From PGYR01 sp041675005 (GTDB taxonomy: Bacteria > Bacteroidota > Ignavibacteria > Kapaibacteriales > UBA2268), in assembly GCA_041675005.1 (NCBI GenBank), contig JBAYUQ010000004.1, positions 62,001-126,000 of the forward strand: a stretch of 64,000 nucleotides of DNA, written 5' to 3'. The position numbers and the translations under genes are program-made. Of this stretch, positions 1 to 9,439 are shown one piece after another. Below the pieces are notes generated by a model. It was not told where the DNA came from. It saw only the letters and a list, made by a program, of their open reading frames with translations, and searched no databases. Each line of letters starts with the position of its first letter. Positions within the stretch are counted from its first letter, which is position 1.

Positions 1-1227
1 TTTGGACTCAAAAGAATATGCGGGAGAAAATGAAAATGAATTAGATACCATTTCTAATTTTAATGTATCGTTTGAGGTATTATTTCTAATACCGAAGTTT
101 GTATAATTAGCATTAGCACTTAAATTATCAGTTACTTGATAAAAAATATTAGCATTGGCTATCAGCTGGCTTGTGGTAGTAGATTTTGTCTCAAACAAAT
201 TATTAAATCGCTGTCCAGCGGAACCACTTATTCTAAATCTTGAGTCTTCCGTTCGGTAATTCCCACCTAATGAGTATTCGACTCTATCACTGATGAAGAA
301 CTGATAACCTATAGTCCTAAAACCATCACCTGCGTACAAACCTTGTGCATTTATCCCCCAGCTACCATAGTCCAACACGAATCTTGACTTTGCAGCACCA
401 TCTATGAGAGTTGAAGATTTTGCTTCTTGAATAAATAAATCCACTTCCTTATCATTGAGTATTACATTGTCGGAGAGCTGATTACGAGTAAATGCCGAAG
501 CTGCAATTTCTGAATATAAGTAGATTTCATCAGTAAATGGTATAGAAAAATTAATGCTGCTTATAAGACCCTCCTCTGGATAAATCTTAGTTGTAGCCGG
601 TATATTACTTATAGAATTGGTATCATCATAGAGAGCCGCGAAATTGAGACCTATAGAGCCAGACTTCTCCTTCCCGTATTGAAATTTGGCACCATAAATA
701 TATTGAGTATATGCTCCTTTTAGTTGTTTCCCCAATGGCTCTATTCCACGTTGAGAAACGCCATAAAATGATGCTAATCGGAAGTTTTCAGGTAATAAAT
801 CCATACCTAATCCAAATATCTGTCTATTACCCATAGTCAAATCTGAGAATTGCGGTGATTGAGAACCAAAATGAAACTGTGCCCATTCGTATTTAGGTGA
901 AATACTTACATAGTTTAGTGGGTTTTGGATATACTGTAAGAAATTTTGCCCAGGAGCTTGGGCAGTTATATAATTGCTCTGTCTGCTATTCAAAACTATA
1001 GTTACTGGTACTTGCAACAAATCATAGTCAAAACTCGAATTATAGGTGAATCTAGTTTGGTTTGGCAAGTGCCGTGCATTTAAAGTCGAATCAGATGCCT
1101 CAAATTGATAAACTTCTTGGGTTAATGATGCATTTCCTGAAATTTGAAATTCAATAGGTTTTTCTTCACTTAAGGCGATTGCTGTTGATAAAATGAAGGT
1201 TAGATAAAGTGAGCTTCTTAAGTCCAT
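1..1227 (-). CDS. Outer-membrane beta-barrel protein, truncated by window edge
   Basis: A continuous minus-strand frame runs from an ATG at 1227 to the left edge without a stop, giving 409 residues; the C-terminus lies outside the window. It opens with a signal peptide (MDLRSSLYLTFILSTAIALS). The rest is made of alternating polar and aromatic strands, such as FRISGSAGQRFNNLF and YGAKFQYGKEKSGSIGLNFA, typical of an outer-membrane barrel. There is no plug motif or OmpA domain in the visible part. The protein is probably a surface or outer-membrane component of unknown substrate. Family assignment is by strand pattern only. Confidence 0.7.
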   Translation of the reverse strand, partial: MDLRSSLYLTFILSTAIALSEEKPIEFQISGNASLTQEVYQFEASDSTLNARHLPNQTRFTYNSSFDYDLLQVPVTIVLNSRQSNYITAQAPGQNFLQYIQNPLNYVSISPKYEWAQFHFGSQSPQFSDLTMGNRQIFGLGMDLLPENFRLASFYGVSQRGIEPLGKQLKGAYTQYIYGAKFQYGKEKSGSIGLNFAALYDDTNSISNIPATTKIYPEEGLISSINFSIPFTDEIYLYSEIAASAFTRNQLSDNVILNDKEVDLFIQEAKSSTLIDGAAKSRFVLDYGSWGINAQGLYAGDGFRTIGYQFFISDRVEYSLGGNYRTEDSRFRISGSAGQRFNNLFETKSTTTSQLIANANIFYQVTDNLSANANYTNFGIRNNTSNDTLKLEMVSNSFSFSPAYSFESK

Positions 1228-1637
1228 AGGAATACAAAAGATACAATAGTAAATAGGTTGAGCAAACTTATAAAAAAAAAATAATAAAAACAATTTTTTT
1301 GTTTCTCAACAAGTTCGTAACTTTCGAGATTGTTTGATTTAGATTTTTAATATCATTTGGTTTACCTCTTGTTTCAAAATATACAATCGAATTGTCCACC
1401 AAGTCTCTTTTCCTCCAATTTATTTAAACAATCATTTAAATCCTTCCCTGATATTAGAAATATAAATCCTTGAATCAATAATTAACAAATACTCTGTCTT
1501 CTGGGGTGCAAATCTTCAATATTTTCAATTTTTTTGCCTTTTATATAGTATAATTAATGACTTTCATTTAGTAATGTTATGCGTGTTTATTATATTACAG
1601 AAATTAAAATTTAACAATATCACTTTTGTACTAAAAT
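1228..1637. other. AT-rich divergent intergenic region
   Basis: About 410 bases lie between the divergent barrel gene and the RidA gene. The stretch is rich in A/T runs and has no convincing open frame, hairpin or RNA gene. A TATAAT-like hexamer at 1549-1554 could be a -10 element for the RidA operon, but no good -35 partner lies at normal spacing. Confidence 0.5.
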
Positions 1638-2072
1638 ATGAGCAATGACATTAGATTAAATTCGGACAAAGCACCTGAACCTGTAGGATTGTATCCCCAC
1701 GCTAGACAAGTAGGTAATCTTCTTTTCCTATCTGGCGTAGGACCAAGAGAGCGTGGCAAAAAGGAAATTCCGGGTGTTACTTTGGATGCGAGTGGGAATA
1801 TAGCAAGCTACGATATAGAGACCCAATGTCACTCCGTTTTCAATAATGTAAAGCTAATATTAGAGGCATGTGGTAGCGATTGGTGTAATTTAATTGATGT
1901 TACAGTGTTTCTTACTAATATGAAAGACGATTTTCCAATTTATAATAAAGTTTATGCTGAGTATTTCAAAGATAATCAGCCAGCGAGAACGACTCTAGGT
2001 ATCCTTAGTTTACCCACTCCTATCGCAATCGAACTAAAATGTATAGCAATTATAGAAGATTCAAAACAATGA
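1638..2072 (+). CDS. RidA/YjgF family protein, 2-aminomuconate deaminase-like
   Basis: This 144-residue protein covers the whole RidA (YjgF/YER057c/UK114) fold. The conserved Arg lies in QPARTTLGI (about residue 115) and the conserved Glu in IAIELKCIAI near the C-terminus; these are the imine-hydrolysing residues of the family. The N-terminal stretch PVGLYPHARQVGNLLFLSGV followed by GPRERG resembles the subgroup annotated as 2-aminomuconate deaminase more than generic RidA. That enzyme removes ammonia from 2-aminomuconate in kynurenine or aminophenol breakdown. An aldehyde dehydrogenase of the matching type lies at 53904. The stop overlaps the next ATG (ATGA), so translation is coupled. The RidA fold is certain; the exact substrate is inferred. 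Confidence 0.85.
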   Translation: MSNDIRLNSDKAPEPVGLYPHARQVGNLLFLSGVGPRERGKKEIPGVTLDASGNIASYDIETQCHSVFNNVKLILEACGSDWCNLIDVTVFLTNMKDDFPIYNKVYAEYFKDNQPARTTLGILSLPTPIAIELKCIAIIEDSKQ

Positions 2073-2767
2073 AAAAATTATTAATAGTTCTAATCGCAAT
2101 CACTATGTACGGATGCAAGACAACTGGCTTTCAGCCACCTTGCACCGATTTCCAAGACAAAGGTCTTACCTCAATGTATTTCCCTATCGAAGCTGGTAAT
2201 AGCTGGACTTATGATGTGGTGAAAACAGTTGATGGCGAGGAGATAAAGGAAAACTACAAATTGGAACTCTGCGGCTTGGATACTATATACTATGTCCAAG
2301 ATGGTGAGCGTATCCCATTTGAAGCGTACAGAGCTTGCCGAAATGGCAAAGAGAGTATGAATTTCTATTTTGTGAAGTGTGATGACGGTACGCATTTGCT
2401 TACAGTCAATGATTGGTATTACAAAGAATTACAATCGGGTTGGGTTGTTCCGAATAATCCCAAAGAGGGCGAGCTAGTAGAAAACAAAGAAGGTTTTATT
2501 TGGCGAGGACAGCAAACTATAAATGTACCTAAGGGAGAATATCAAGTTTGGGTATTAGAAGAAATTCGTGAGCTAAACAAACGTGAACTAAAAATGTATA
2601 AAGACCATCGAATTGATGGTAACAAAACTGTCCGTACCCGATACTACTTCGCTGAGGGAGTAGGGCTAATCAAAACAGAACAATACGGTGCGCCGGGTGA
2701 GTTGGTCTCGACTATGCAAATGACTGACTACAATGTAAAAGATAGAAGAGGGGGTAAAGCTAGATAG
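2069..2767 (+). CDS. Hypothetical lipoprotein
   Basis: A 232-residue protein beginning MKKLLIVLIAITMYGCKTTG: a lysine-rich start, a hydrophobic core and a Cys at residue 16 in a lipobox-like MYGC. I chose the ATG at 2069 over the one at 2039 because it places the signal peptide at the N-terminus and overlaps the RidA stop as ATGA. The mature part has FPIEAGNSWTYDV and later YYFAEGVGLIKTEQYG, a pattern common in small Bacteroidota periplasmic lipoproteins. No enzymatic motif is visible. The last stop base overlaps the GTG of the next gene, so RidA, lipoprotein and VOC form one chain. Confidence 0.75.
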   Translation: MKKLLIVLIAITMYGCKTTGFQPPCTDFQDKGLTSMYFPIEAGNSWTYDVVKTVDGEEIKENYKLELCGLDTIYYVQDGERIPFEAYRACRNGKESMNFYFVKCDDGTHLLTVNDWYYKELQSGWVVPNNPKEGELVENKEGFIWRGQQTINVPKGEYQVWVLEEIRELNKRELKMYKDHRIDGNKTVRTRYYFAEGVGLIKTEQYGAPGELVSTMQMTDYNVKDRRGGKAR

Positions 2768-3204
2768 TGGGAAATCCCAAAGAGAAAGAGCCAAAGGTTG
2801 TAGGCATAGGCGGAATATTCTTCAAAAGTGAGAGTCCAGAGAATATGAGAAATTGGTATTCCGAAAAACTTGGCTTAGTCACTAACGAATATGGCTCACT
2901 ATTCGAATTCAGAGATTCAGATAATCCTGAACAAAAGGGATATCTGCAATGGAGTCCATTCGAGAAAAATACGGAGTACTTCGCTCCTTCCGAAAAACAA
3001 TACATGATAAATTATCGTGTCCAAAACATTGAAAAGTTAATAGAAAATCTTCGAGCTGATGGTGTGCAAATAGTCGGTGAAATAGATACATTTGACTATG
3101 GTAAGTTTGCTCATATCATAGACCCCGAAGGCAATAAGATTGAATTTTGGGAACCAATCGACGAAGTATTTACTGAGCTTTACGAAGATAAGACTACGAA
3201 ATAA
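2767..3204 (+). CDS. VOC (glyoxalase/bleomycin-resistance) family protein
   Basis: 145 residues with a typical VOC layout. The first beta-alpha-beta module is GIGGIFFKSESPENMRNWYSEKLGL and the second ends in FAHIIDPEGNKIEFWEP, with a His and a Glu at usual metal-ligand positions. The usual first-strand His is absent (GGIFF), so metal binding may differ from classic glyoxalase I. The GTG start shares a base with the preceding TAG. The family call is firm; the substrate is unknown and the catabolic neighbour RidA is only a hint. Confidence 0.8.
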   Translation: MGNPKEKEPKVVGIGGIFFKSESPENMRNWYSEKLGLVTNEYGSLFEFRDSDNPEQKGYLQWSPFEKNTEYFAPSEKQYMINYRVQNIEKLIENLRADGVQIVGEIDTFDYGKFAHIIDPEGNKIEFWEPIDEVFTELYEDKTTK

Positions 3205-3278
3205 TGCAGGGTAACCCTAACCGAGAACAAACAGGAAATAAAGCATCTACGAGGGAACATAGAGAAGTTGAAGAGTAA
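3204..3278 (+). CDS. Possible 24-residue peptide chained to VOC gene
   Basis: An ATG overlaps the VOC stop as TAATG and opens a 24-codon frame (MQGNPNREQTGNKASTREH, then REVEE). The peptide is very hydrophilic. The stop-start overlap matches the coupling of the three genes upstream, but the frame is too short to recognise and could be chance. Confidence 0.25.
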   Translation: MQGNPNREQTGNKASTREHREVEE

Positions 3279-3349
3279 ATAATTATTTAATTTGTTCGTC
3301 TCAAAAAGTAATATTAAATTACAAGATTATTATAATAGTCGAGAAGATA

Positions 3350-3598
3350 ATGGATGCAAAAGACGCAATAAAATTAGCTATAGATTACATTAAAGAATTC
3401 TACCCCATAGTAACCAACCCATTGCTAGAAGAAGTGGAAGATGATGACAGTAATAATTCGTGGCTAATTACTTTAAGTTTTAACTTAGAGAAATCTGATG
3501 TGTATCAATTTCTAGATATACCGAATAGAACGTATAAAACTGTTGAAATAGAAAAGTCTAACGGAAATGTAAAATCTATGAAAATAAGACAGTTATGA
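3350..3598 (+). CDS. Hypothetical small acidic protein
   Basis: 82 residues starting MDAKDAIKLAIDYIKEFYP, no signal peptide or membrane segment, rich in Asp/Glu. The pattern of a helix followed by strands (SWLITLSFNLE, then RTYKTVEIEKSNGNV) resembles small cytoplasmic immunity-like or hypothetical proteins found in Bacteroidota. It stands alone between the VOC operon and a convergent gene. No function can be assigned. Confidence 0.6.
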   Translation: MDAKDAIKLAIDYIKEFYPIVTNPLLEEVEDDDSNNSWLITLSFNLEKSDVYQFLDIPNRTYKTVEIEKSNGNVKSMKIRQL

Positions 3599-3635
3599 AT
3601 TTAGATGAAGTTTATAACCTTTTTTAGCTCCTCAC

Positions 3636-4331
3636 TTACCCCTTCTTACTCGTTAATTCTTCCAAATAATCCAGTTGTAGCTTTTGTATATCAATTAATC
3701 TTTGATTTTGGTGGATTATCAAATGGTCTATTTTTTCATTCAAAAGTCGTATTTCTAACTCTGCTTTTAGGTTTACTTTGTATTCATACTCGGCTTTTTT
3801 TCTATCTTTTTCTTCTTTTCTGTTTTGACTCATCATTATTATAGGGGCTTGTATAGCAGCCAAACAAGATAATATCAGGTTAAGCAATATGAATGGATAT
3901 GGGTCGAATGCTTCTGCTGATAAATATACTATATTTATTGCCATCCAGACAATGAGGAAGAAGAAGAATATTGATATAAACGTCCAACTGCCGCCGAAAG
4001 AAGCTATACGGTCGGCTAGCTTTTGCCCTACGGTCATCTGAGCATCTATTGTAGGTTCTAACAAATCCGACAAAATAGAATTCTCGTGGATGGCTCTTAC
4101 GACTTCTATCTCTAGTTCACTTAGCTCACGATTCTCTTGTCCTAGTAAGGATTCCAGATAAACTTTTCTGTATTCGTTCAGCTTCTCATGTGAGATACTA
4201 TCGGAAGTACTGAAATCTGGATAATCATTTTTTATAAGCACGAGTATATTAGGATTAATATATGTATAATTTACTAGGTCTTTACTAGGTAGATGTTTTT
4301 GAGTTATAAAGCATTTATTTTCCATTATCAT
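3636..4331 (-). CDS. DUF1003 inner-membrane protein
   Basis: 231 residues. The N-terminal half is soluble. From about residue 105 the sequence ADRIASFGGSWTFISIFFF begins the DUF1003 region, with two hydrophobic helices (FISIFFFFLIVWMAINIVYL and PFILLNLILSCLAAIQAPII) and the typical loop FDPYPFILLNL between them. It ends in a charged coiled-coil tail after MMSQNRKEEKDRKK. The start at 4331 overlaps the stop of the upstream propeller gene as ATGA, so the two are probably co-translated. The role of the family is unknown. Confidence 0.85.
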   Translation of the reverse strand: MIMENKCFITQKHLPSKDLVNYTYINPNILVLIKNDYPDFSTSDSISHEKLNEYRKVYLESLLGQENRELSELEIEVVRAIHENSILSDLLEPTIDAQMTVGQKLADRIASFGGSWTFISIFFFFLIVWMAINIVYLSAEAFDPYPFILLNLILSCLAAIQAPIIMMSQNRKEEKDRKKAEYEYKVNLKAELEIRLLNEKIDHLIIHQNQRLIDIQKLQLDYLEELTSKKG

Positions 4332-5620
4332 TCCTTGATTATCTTATAAGTCACAGGTTCCTTGCAGTTGATAGTCAGAAAATAAACCCCTGTTGTATAA
4401 GCCGAGAAATCAATTTGAAGACTCCCATCCTGATTGGCGATAGTTGTCTGCGAGACTCTCGCTCCACTTATATCAGTTATCTGATAGTCCACCACTGGCT
4501 CAGAGCAATTCAAATCTATATTCACAAAACTGCTTGTGGGGTTGGGGGAAATGTTGGTTTGGCTTAAAATACTTTCAACTGAGGTTGTAGTCCAAAATGT
4601 CTTTAAACAAACCAATCCTTTACTGCCGTGACCTATAATTTTTGAATCATCTTTAAGAATTACCTTAGCATAAATATTATTTTCATAGCTATAAATCTCT
4701 TTTTTATTGGTATAATCATAAATATATGATCTTGTACCTAAGCTTAATAATATTTTAGATGAATTAATTCTTGAAAATAAAACAGAATAAGGTTGTCTAT
4801 CTAAGGGAACATTTATTAATTCTTTATTCTCTAAATTGTAAATTTTTGTGCTTCGCCCATAATTTGAAGAGATCACATTTTCATAGCTGCTAAAAGCAAT
4901 ATCTTTTTCATCAAAATTATTTAGAAAAGTATCATTAATTTTATAATCGCTTGTCTTATAAACATAGACCGAATCTAATACAACTTGTCCATTTTGACGA
5001 TCCCAATTAACTCCTAGTTCAGTTACTAAATATTCTCCACTTGGAGAAAACTCAGTTGACACCCATTTGGTACCATAATAGACCCCTTTTATGTTATCAT
5101 AAATATTTCTTAACTCTGATAATATAGCCTCTTCCGTTTCCAAATCAAACACAACTAGTTCCGTAACTCCTGCTGGTTCTATTACTGCTATTGCTGTTAA
5201 TTTACTCCCATCTGGCGAAATTGAAACTGATTTCCAAGTAAATGCGGAGTCACCATAATAAACTATTTTTGAAATTTTCTTATATTCTCGTTTATTTTCT
5301 AAATCCCATATTATTATATGCGGGATATTACCTGAAATCGCTAAAAATCTGTCATCGTCAGAAATAGAAATTTTATTTATAATTCCTTTCCTATATTCAT
5401 CTATGACGATAGAATCCAACAATTGTCCATCGTTTATACTTCTAATTTGAATAGTTCCATAATATGTATGATAAAATATATCTTGAGTATTAGATACGAT
5501 TATATCTTCTATACCCGGCCATACACCTTCTAATTCCCATACAACTTCTTCGTCCGCAGCATTGCTTATACTTGGAATGAGCAAAATCATTCCAATAATT
5601 GTTAATAGTATTTTTTTCAT
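4328..5620 (-). CDS. Secreted beta-propeller protein with T9SS sorting domain
   Basis: 430 residues with signal peptide MKKILLTIIGMILLIPSISN. The central part carries WD40-like blades, for example KSVSISPDGSKLTAIAV, IIIWDLENKREYKKI and LVVFDLETEEAI. The last 80 residues form a type A T9SS sorting domain: SQTNISPNPTSSFVNIDL, the aromatic YTTGVYFLTI, and a basic end (YKIIKE). The protein should therefore be exported and attached at the cell surface or released. It is coupled to the DUF1003 gene downstream. The ligand of the propeller is unknown. Confidence 0.85.
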   Translation of the reverse strand: MKKILLTIIGMILLIPSISNAADEEVVWELEGVWPGIEDIIVSNTQDIFYHTYYGTIQIRSINDGQLLDSIVIDEYRKGIINKISISDDDRFLAISGNIPHIIIWDLENKREYKKISKIVYYGDSAFTWKSVSISPDGSKLTAIAVIEPAGVTELVVFDLETEEAILSELRNIYDNIKGVYYGTKWVSTEFSPSGEYLVTELGVNWDRQNGQVVLDSVYVYKTSDYKINDTFLNNFDEKDIAFSSYENVISSNYGRSTKIYNLENKELINVPLDRQPYSVLFSRINSSKILLSLGTRSYIYDYTNKKEIYSYENNIYAKVILKDDSKIIGHGSKGLVCLKTFWTTTSVESILSQTNISPNPTSSFVNIDLNCSEPVVDYQITDISGARVSQTTIANQDGSLQIDFSAYTTGVYFLTINCKEPVTYKIIKE

Positions 5621-5815
5621 ATTATTTCTTCGAAGTAATTTCTTTTCTAACCGTAAACGTATAGTTTTTTAGTGGATTTAACAAGAATTAATTTGTGATA
5701 GTTGTATTCGTTGATTCATTATTTGCATTTTATTACTAAATACTACACCAAATATGGAAAATACTTACGTTTTGATTAATTTATTCGATTAAATTATTAC
5801 AAATCTGAACTTTTT

Positions 5816-6247
5816 ATGACTGACCAAAAAACTGCTGAAAATGTTTTTCATCAAATGTACGATAATGACCCATTTAGCAAATGGCTCGGGATAGAGCTTG
5901 TCACTATAGAGCGGGGCTTATGTCAATTGCGAATGATCGTTCGCAAGGAAATGCTAAATGGATTTGATATTATGCACGGTGGCATTTCGTACTCTCTTGC
6001 TGATAGTGCATTTGCATTTGCTTCCAATTCCTACGGCAAAAAAGCTGTTTCCACTTCCGTTATTATGCAATACCCTAAGGCAACAAAGGAAGGCGAGATA
6101 ATAACAGCCACAGCTAGGACAATATCGCTTTCTCCCAAAACAGCAATACTAGACGTAGAAGTAAAAAATCAGAAAGGCGAGTTAGTCGGATTATTCCGTG
6201 GCACAGCTTATAGAACAGACAAGAATTGGATAGAGGAATCTGAATGA
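5816..6247 (+). CDS. paaI: PaaI-like hotdog-fold acyl-CoA thioesterase
   Basis: 143 residues matching the PaaI hotdog thioesterase family. The catalytic-loop signature is MHGGISYSLADSAFAFASN, with HGG and the downstream Asp at the expected spacing, followed by the FRGTAYR strand. PaaI hydrolyses hydroxyphenylacetyl-CoA and related thioesters, freeing CoA stuck in dead-end intermediates of phenylacetate breakdown. The stop overlaps the ATG of the propeller gene that follows (ATGA), and a PaaJ/PcaF-like thiolase closes the operon. A PaaY homologue lies at 32596. The paaI symbol rests on family and context; other small thioesterases look similar. Confidence 0.8.
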   Translation: MTDQKTAENVFHQMYDNDPFSKWLGIELVTIERGLCQLRMIVRKEMLNGFDIMHGGISYSLADSAFAFASNSYGKKAVSTSVIMQYPKATKEGEIITATARTISLSPKTAILDVEVKNQKGELVGLFRGTAYRTDKNWIEESE

Positions 6248-9200
6248 AAAAAATAAGTATTTTGTTAGCACTCCTGTTACTACCTATAGTAGCTACATCT
6301 CAAAAAGTAGATCTAAGTAAATTCAAAGAATTAGCCCCTAGGAACATTGGTCCAGCAGGTATGAGTGGTAGAGTTACCGCCATAGACGTGAACCTGAGCA
6401 AACCCAGCGATATATATGTAGGTACGGCTTCTGGTGGTTTGTGGTATTCTCCGAATGATGGTATCACTTGGCAACCAATAACAGAGGAATTGCCAACTCA
6501 ATCAATTGGTGACGTCAAGATACAGCAATCGAATCCTGATGTTATATGGTTAGGTACAGGCGAGGGTAACCCGCGAAATAGCCAATCAAGTGGTAATGGC
6601 ATTTACAAAAGTATTGACGGTGGTCGCACTTGGAAACACTTAGGTTTAGAAAACTCAAGAAACATACATAGAATAATAATCCATCGTGATAATCCAGATA
6701 TAGTTTACGTCGGAGCACAAGGCCCAGCTTGGGGTGAAACCGAAGACAGAGGAGTTTTCCGTACTACTGATGGTGGTATAAATTGGGAAAAAGTTCTATA
6801 TGTAAATGAAAAAACTGGAATCGCAGACCTAATAGTTGACCCTAGCAATCCAAACAAGATGATCGCAGCAATGTGGGAATTCCGCCGTTGGCCTTGGTTT
6901 TTCAAATCTGGTGGCGAGGGCTCTGGATTGTATATGACGCTTGACGGTGGCGACACTTGGAAGGAGTTGACGGAGGAAGATGGCTTACCAAAAGGTGAAC
7001 TTGGTCGTATTGGTCTTGCTATTAGTCCGAGTAATAGGGATATAGTTTATGCCCTGGTAGAAGCAAAAGATAATGGTTTTTACAAAAGTACTGACGGTGG
7101 ATTCACTTGGAAGAACCAGAATACTGAGAATATAGGTGGTCGCCCATTCTACTATGCTGATATTAGAGTTGACCCAAAAAATGAAAACAGAATATACAAT
7201 GTTCACTCCGTAATTGATAAGTCTGAAGATGGTGGTAAATCATTCCAGAATATGATAGCATATTATGCAGATGGTGTTCACCCCGATCACCACGCATTTT
7301 GGATCAACCCCAATAACCCCAATCATATAATAGATGGGAATGACGGAGGTTTGGCAATATCAAAAGATAGAGGCGCTAATTGGAGATTCGTTGAGAATCT
7401 GCCAGTGGCTCAATTCTATCATATTTCAGTTGATAATGAAATACCTTACAGAGTGTATGGTGGTATGCAAGATAATGGCTCTTGGATAGGCCCATCTTCT
7501 GTATGGAGAAGCGGCGGAATACGTAATGCCTATTGGGAAGAGCTAAGGTTCGGTGACGGATTCGATGTAGTGCCGGACCCGAGTGATAATCGCTATGGGT
7601 ACGCTATGGCACAAGGTGGAAGCTTAGGTAGATATGACCTAGAGACAGGTGGTACTAATTTCATTAAGCCGGTTCACCCTGTTGATTCAATCACTTTGCG
7701 ATTCAATTGGAATGCTGCAATTTCAGCTGACCCTTTTGATGAGAAGACTGTTTATTATGGCTCGCAATATTTACACAAAAGTACAGACCGAGGGGAAAAC
7801 TGGGAGATAATATCACCTGATTTAACAACAAATAATCCTGAATACCAAAAACAAGATTCGAGTGGTGGACTTACGTTTGATGCTACTGGAGCTGAGAATT
7901 ATACTACTATATTGGCAATAGCTCCTAGTCCTTTGAATGATAAGATGATATGGGTTACTACTGATGATGGTAATATACAACTAACGACTGATGACGGTAA
8001 GAGCTGGCAAAACAAGACTGGCAGTCTTGGTGGTGCAGCTGCTGGCTCTTGGATACCACAAATTCGTCCTTCAACATATAATGAATCTGAATGCTACGCG
8101 GTAGTAAACGATTATAGAAGAAATAATTGGGAACCATACTTACTATATACTAATAACAATGGTGCTAGTTGGACTAATATTCTAAAAGGAAAAGGTATTG
8201 GTTCTTTTGTAAGTTCATTCATCCAAGACCCAGTAGAACCAAATCTTATGTTTTTAGGAACTGAGTTTGGGCTGTATATTACTTTCAACCAAGGTAAAGA
8301 TTGGCAAAAATGGACTGAAGGTTATCCTAACGTTCCTACTTTGGATATGGAAATACAAGAACGAGAAAATGATTTGGTAATAGCTACTTTTGGACGTTCT
8401 GCGTGGATATTTGACGATATCTCAGCATTCAGAGCTGTAGCAAGAGAAGGTGCTGAATTATTAGAAAAGCCATTGACGCTATTCCCTGTAAATACTGGCT
8501 ATATGGTATCTACAAAACAGCCAGCAGGCACAAGGTTTGGTGGTAAATCAATGTATGATGGTACTAATGAGAGAATGGGAGTGTGTTTTACTTTCAATAT
8601 CAATAAGCCAATAGATAAGAAAAAGGATAAAAAAGACGAAAAGAAAGAAAACGAGACTGATAAAAAGAAAGACAAGGGTCCATCGAAAGACTCACTGACA
8701 GTTAGAATATATGATGTATCTGGTAACGAAGTAAGAACAATTTTCATGAAAGTCGATACTGCTATCCAAAGATACTATTGGGGATTTGAGACAAATGGAG
8801 TGAGAGGTCCGGGTTCGAAAAAACCAGAGAATGAGACAACACCTCCGAGTAGTATATCAGTTCTTCCTGGTAAATACAAAGCCGTATTTACATATATGAA
8901 TACTAGCGATTCGGCTGAGCTCACTGTGGAAAATGACCCGAGAGTTGAGTATAATATGAACGATTTGGTAGCTGTACAAAAGCTATACAAGGAGCTAGAG
9001 GGAAGTATTAGCAATGCAACGGAGGCAATGGATAGAGTAAACGAAGCAGAAGAGAAAATCGGCATTTACGAAAAGCTAATGGAAGCTAACAAAGAGTTAG
9101 AAAAAGATAGTTTGAGTAAACGCACTAAAGCTATCAAGGATTCTATTGAGTCTATCAAAATATATCTGAGAGGTAAAGGCGGTCTAAAAGGAATAGTAAG

Positions 9201-9432
9201 AAATGAGGATACATTCAACTATTATTCTAGCTATGCTCAGTATTATCTTGGCTCGGCTATGGCAGCCCCAAATTCTACTCAACGTACTATGGCAGATAGG
9301 ATAGGGCGTATGTCATCAGAATTAGTGACAAAAGTAAATAGCTTTTTGGAAAATGAATGGACTGATTATCAGTCTTATATCCAGAATTTAGATTTCGAAT
9401 TATTTAAGAAAATAGAAAAAGTAAAAAAGTAG
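6244..9432 (+). CDS. Large sortilin/VPS10-like BNR-repeat exported protein
   Basis: 1062 residues with signal peptide MKKISILLALLLLPIVATSQ. At least eleven Asp-box (BNR) motifs of the S-x-D-x-G-x-x-W type are visible, including SIDGGRTWKH, TTDGGINWEK, TLDGGDTWKE, STDGGFTWKN, STDRGENWEI and TTDDGKSWQN. They form two stacked propellers over roughly residues 30-740. A lysine/aspartate-rich linker (about 792-817) leads to a C-terminal domain with helices (about 900-1060). Such proteins are common in Bacteroidota and often called glycosyl hydrolases, but no glycosidase active site is evident. No T9SS tail is present. Its place between a thioesterase and a thiolase is unexpected. Confidence 0.85.
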   Translation: MKKISILLALLLLPIVATSQKVDLSKFKELAPRNIGPAGMSGRVTAIDVNLSKPSDIYVGTASGGLWYSPNDGITWQPITEELPTQSIGDVKIQQSNPDVIWLGTGEGNPRNSQSSGNGIYKSIDGGRTWKHLGLENSRNIHRIIIHRDNPDIVYVGAQGPAWGETEDRGVFRTTDGGINWEKVLYVNEKTGIADLIVDPSNPNKMIAAMWEFRRWPWFFKSGGEGSGLYMTLDGGDTWKELTEEDGLPKGELGRIGLAISPSNRDIVYALVEAKDNGFYKSTDGGFTWKNQNTENIGGRPFYYADIRVDPKNENRIYNVHSVIDKSEDGGKSFQNMIAYYADGVHPDHHAFWINPNNPNHIIDGNDGGLAISKDRGANWRFVENLPVAQFYHISVDNEIPYRVYGGMQDNGSWIGPSSVWRSGGIRNAYWEELRFGDGFDVVPDPSDNRYGYAMAQGGSLGRYDLETGGTNFIKPVHPVDSITLRFNWNAAISADPFDEKTVYYGSQYLHKSTDRGENWEIISPDLTTNNPEYQKQDSSGGLTFDATGAENYTTILAIAPSPLNDKMIWVTTDDGNIQLTTDDGKSWQNKTGSLGGAAAGSWIPQIRPSTYNESECYAVVNDYRRNNWEPYLLYTNNNGASWTNILKGKGIGSFVSSFIQDPVEPNLMFLGTEFGLYITFNQGKDWQKWTEGYPNVPTLDMEIQERENDLVIATFGRSAWIFDDISAFRAVAREGAELLEKPLTLFPVNTGYMVSTKQPAGTRFGGKSMYDGTNERMGVCFTFNINKPIDKKKDKKDEKKENETDKKKDKGPSKDSLTVRIYDVSGNEVRTIFMKVDTAIQRYYWGFETNGVRGPGSKKPENETTPPSSISVLPGKYKAVFTYMNTSDSAELTVENDPRVEYNMNDLVAVQKLYKELEGSISNATEAMDRVNEAEEKIGIYEKLMEANKELEKDSLSKRTKAIKDSIESIKIYLRGKGGLKGIVRNEDTFNYYSSYAQYYLGSAMAAPNSTQRTMADRIGRMSSELVTKVNSFLENEWTDYQSYIQNLDFELFKKIEKVKK

Positions 9433-9439
9433 AGAAAAA

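Noticed and set aside
3605..3844. Plus-strand frame of 79 residues, hydrophobic
   Set aside because: It is antisense to the DUF1003 gene; the apparent membrane segments come from reading the complement of its codons.
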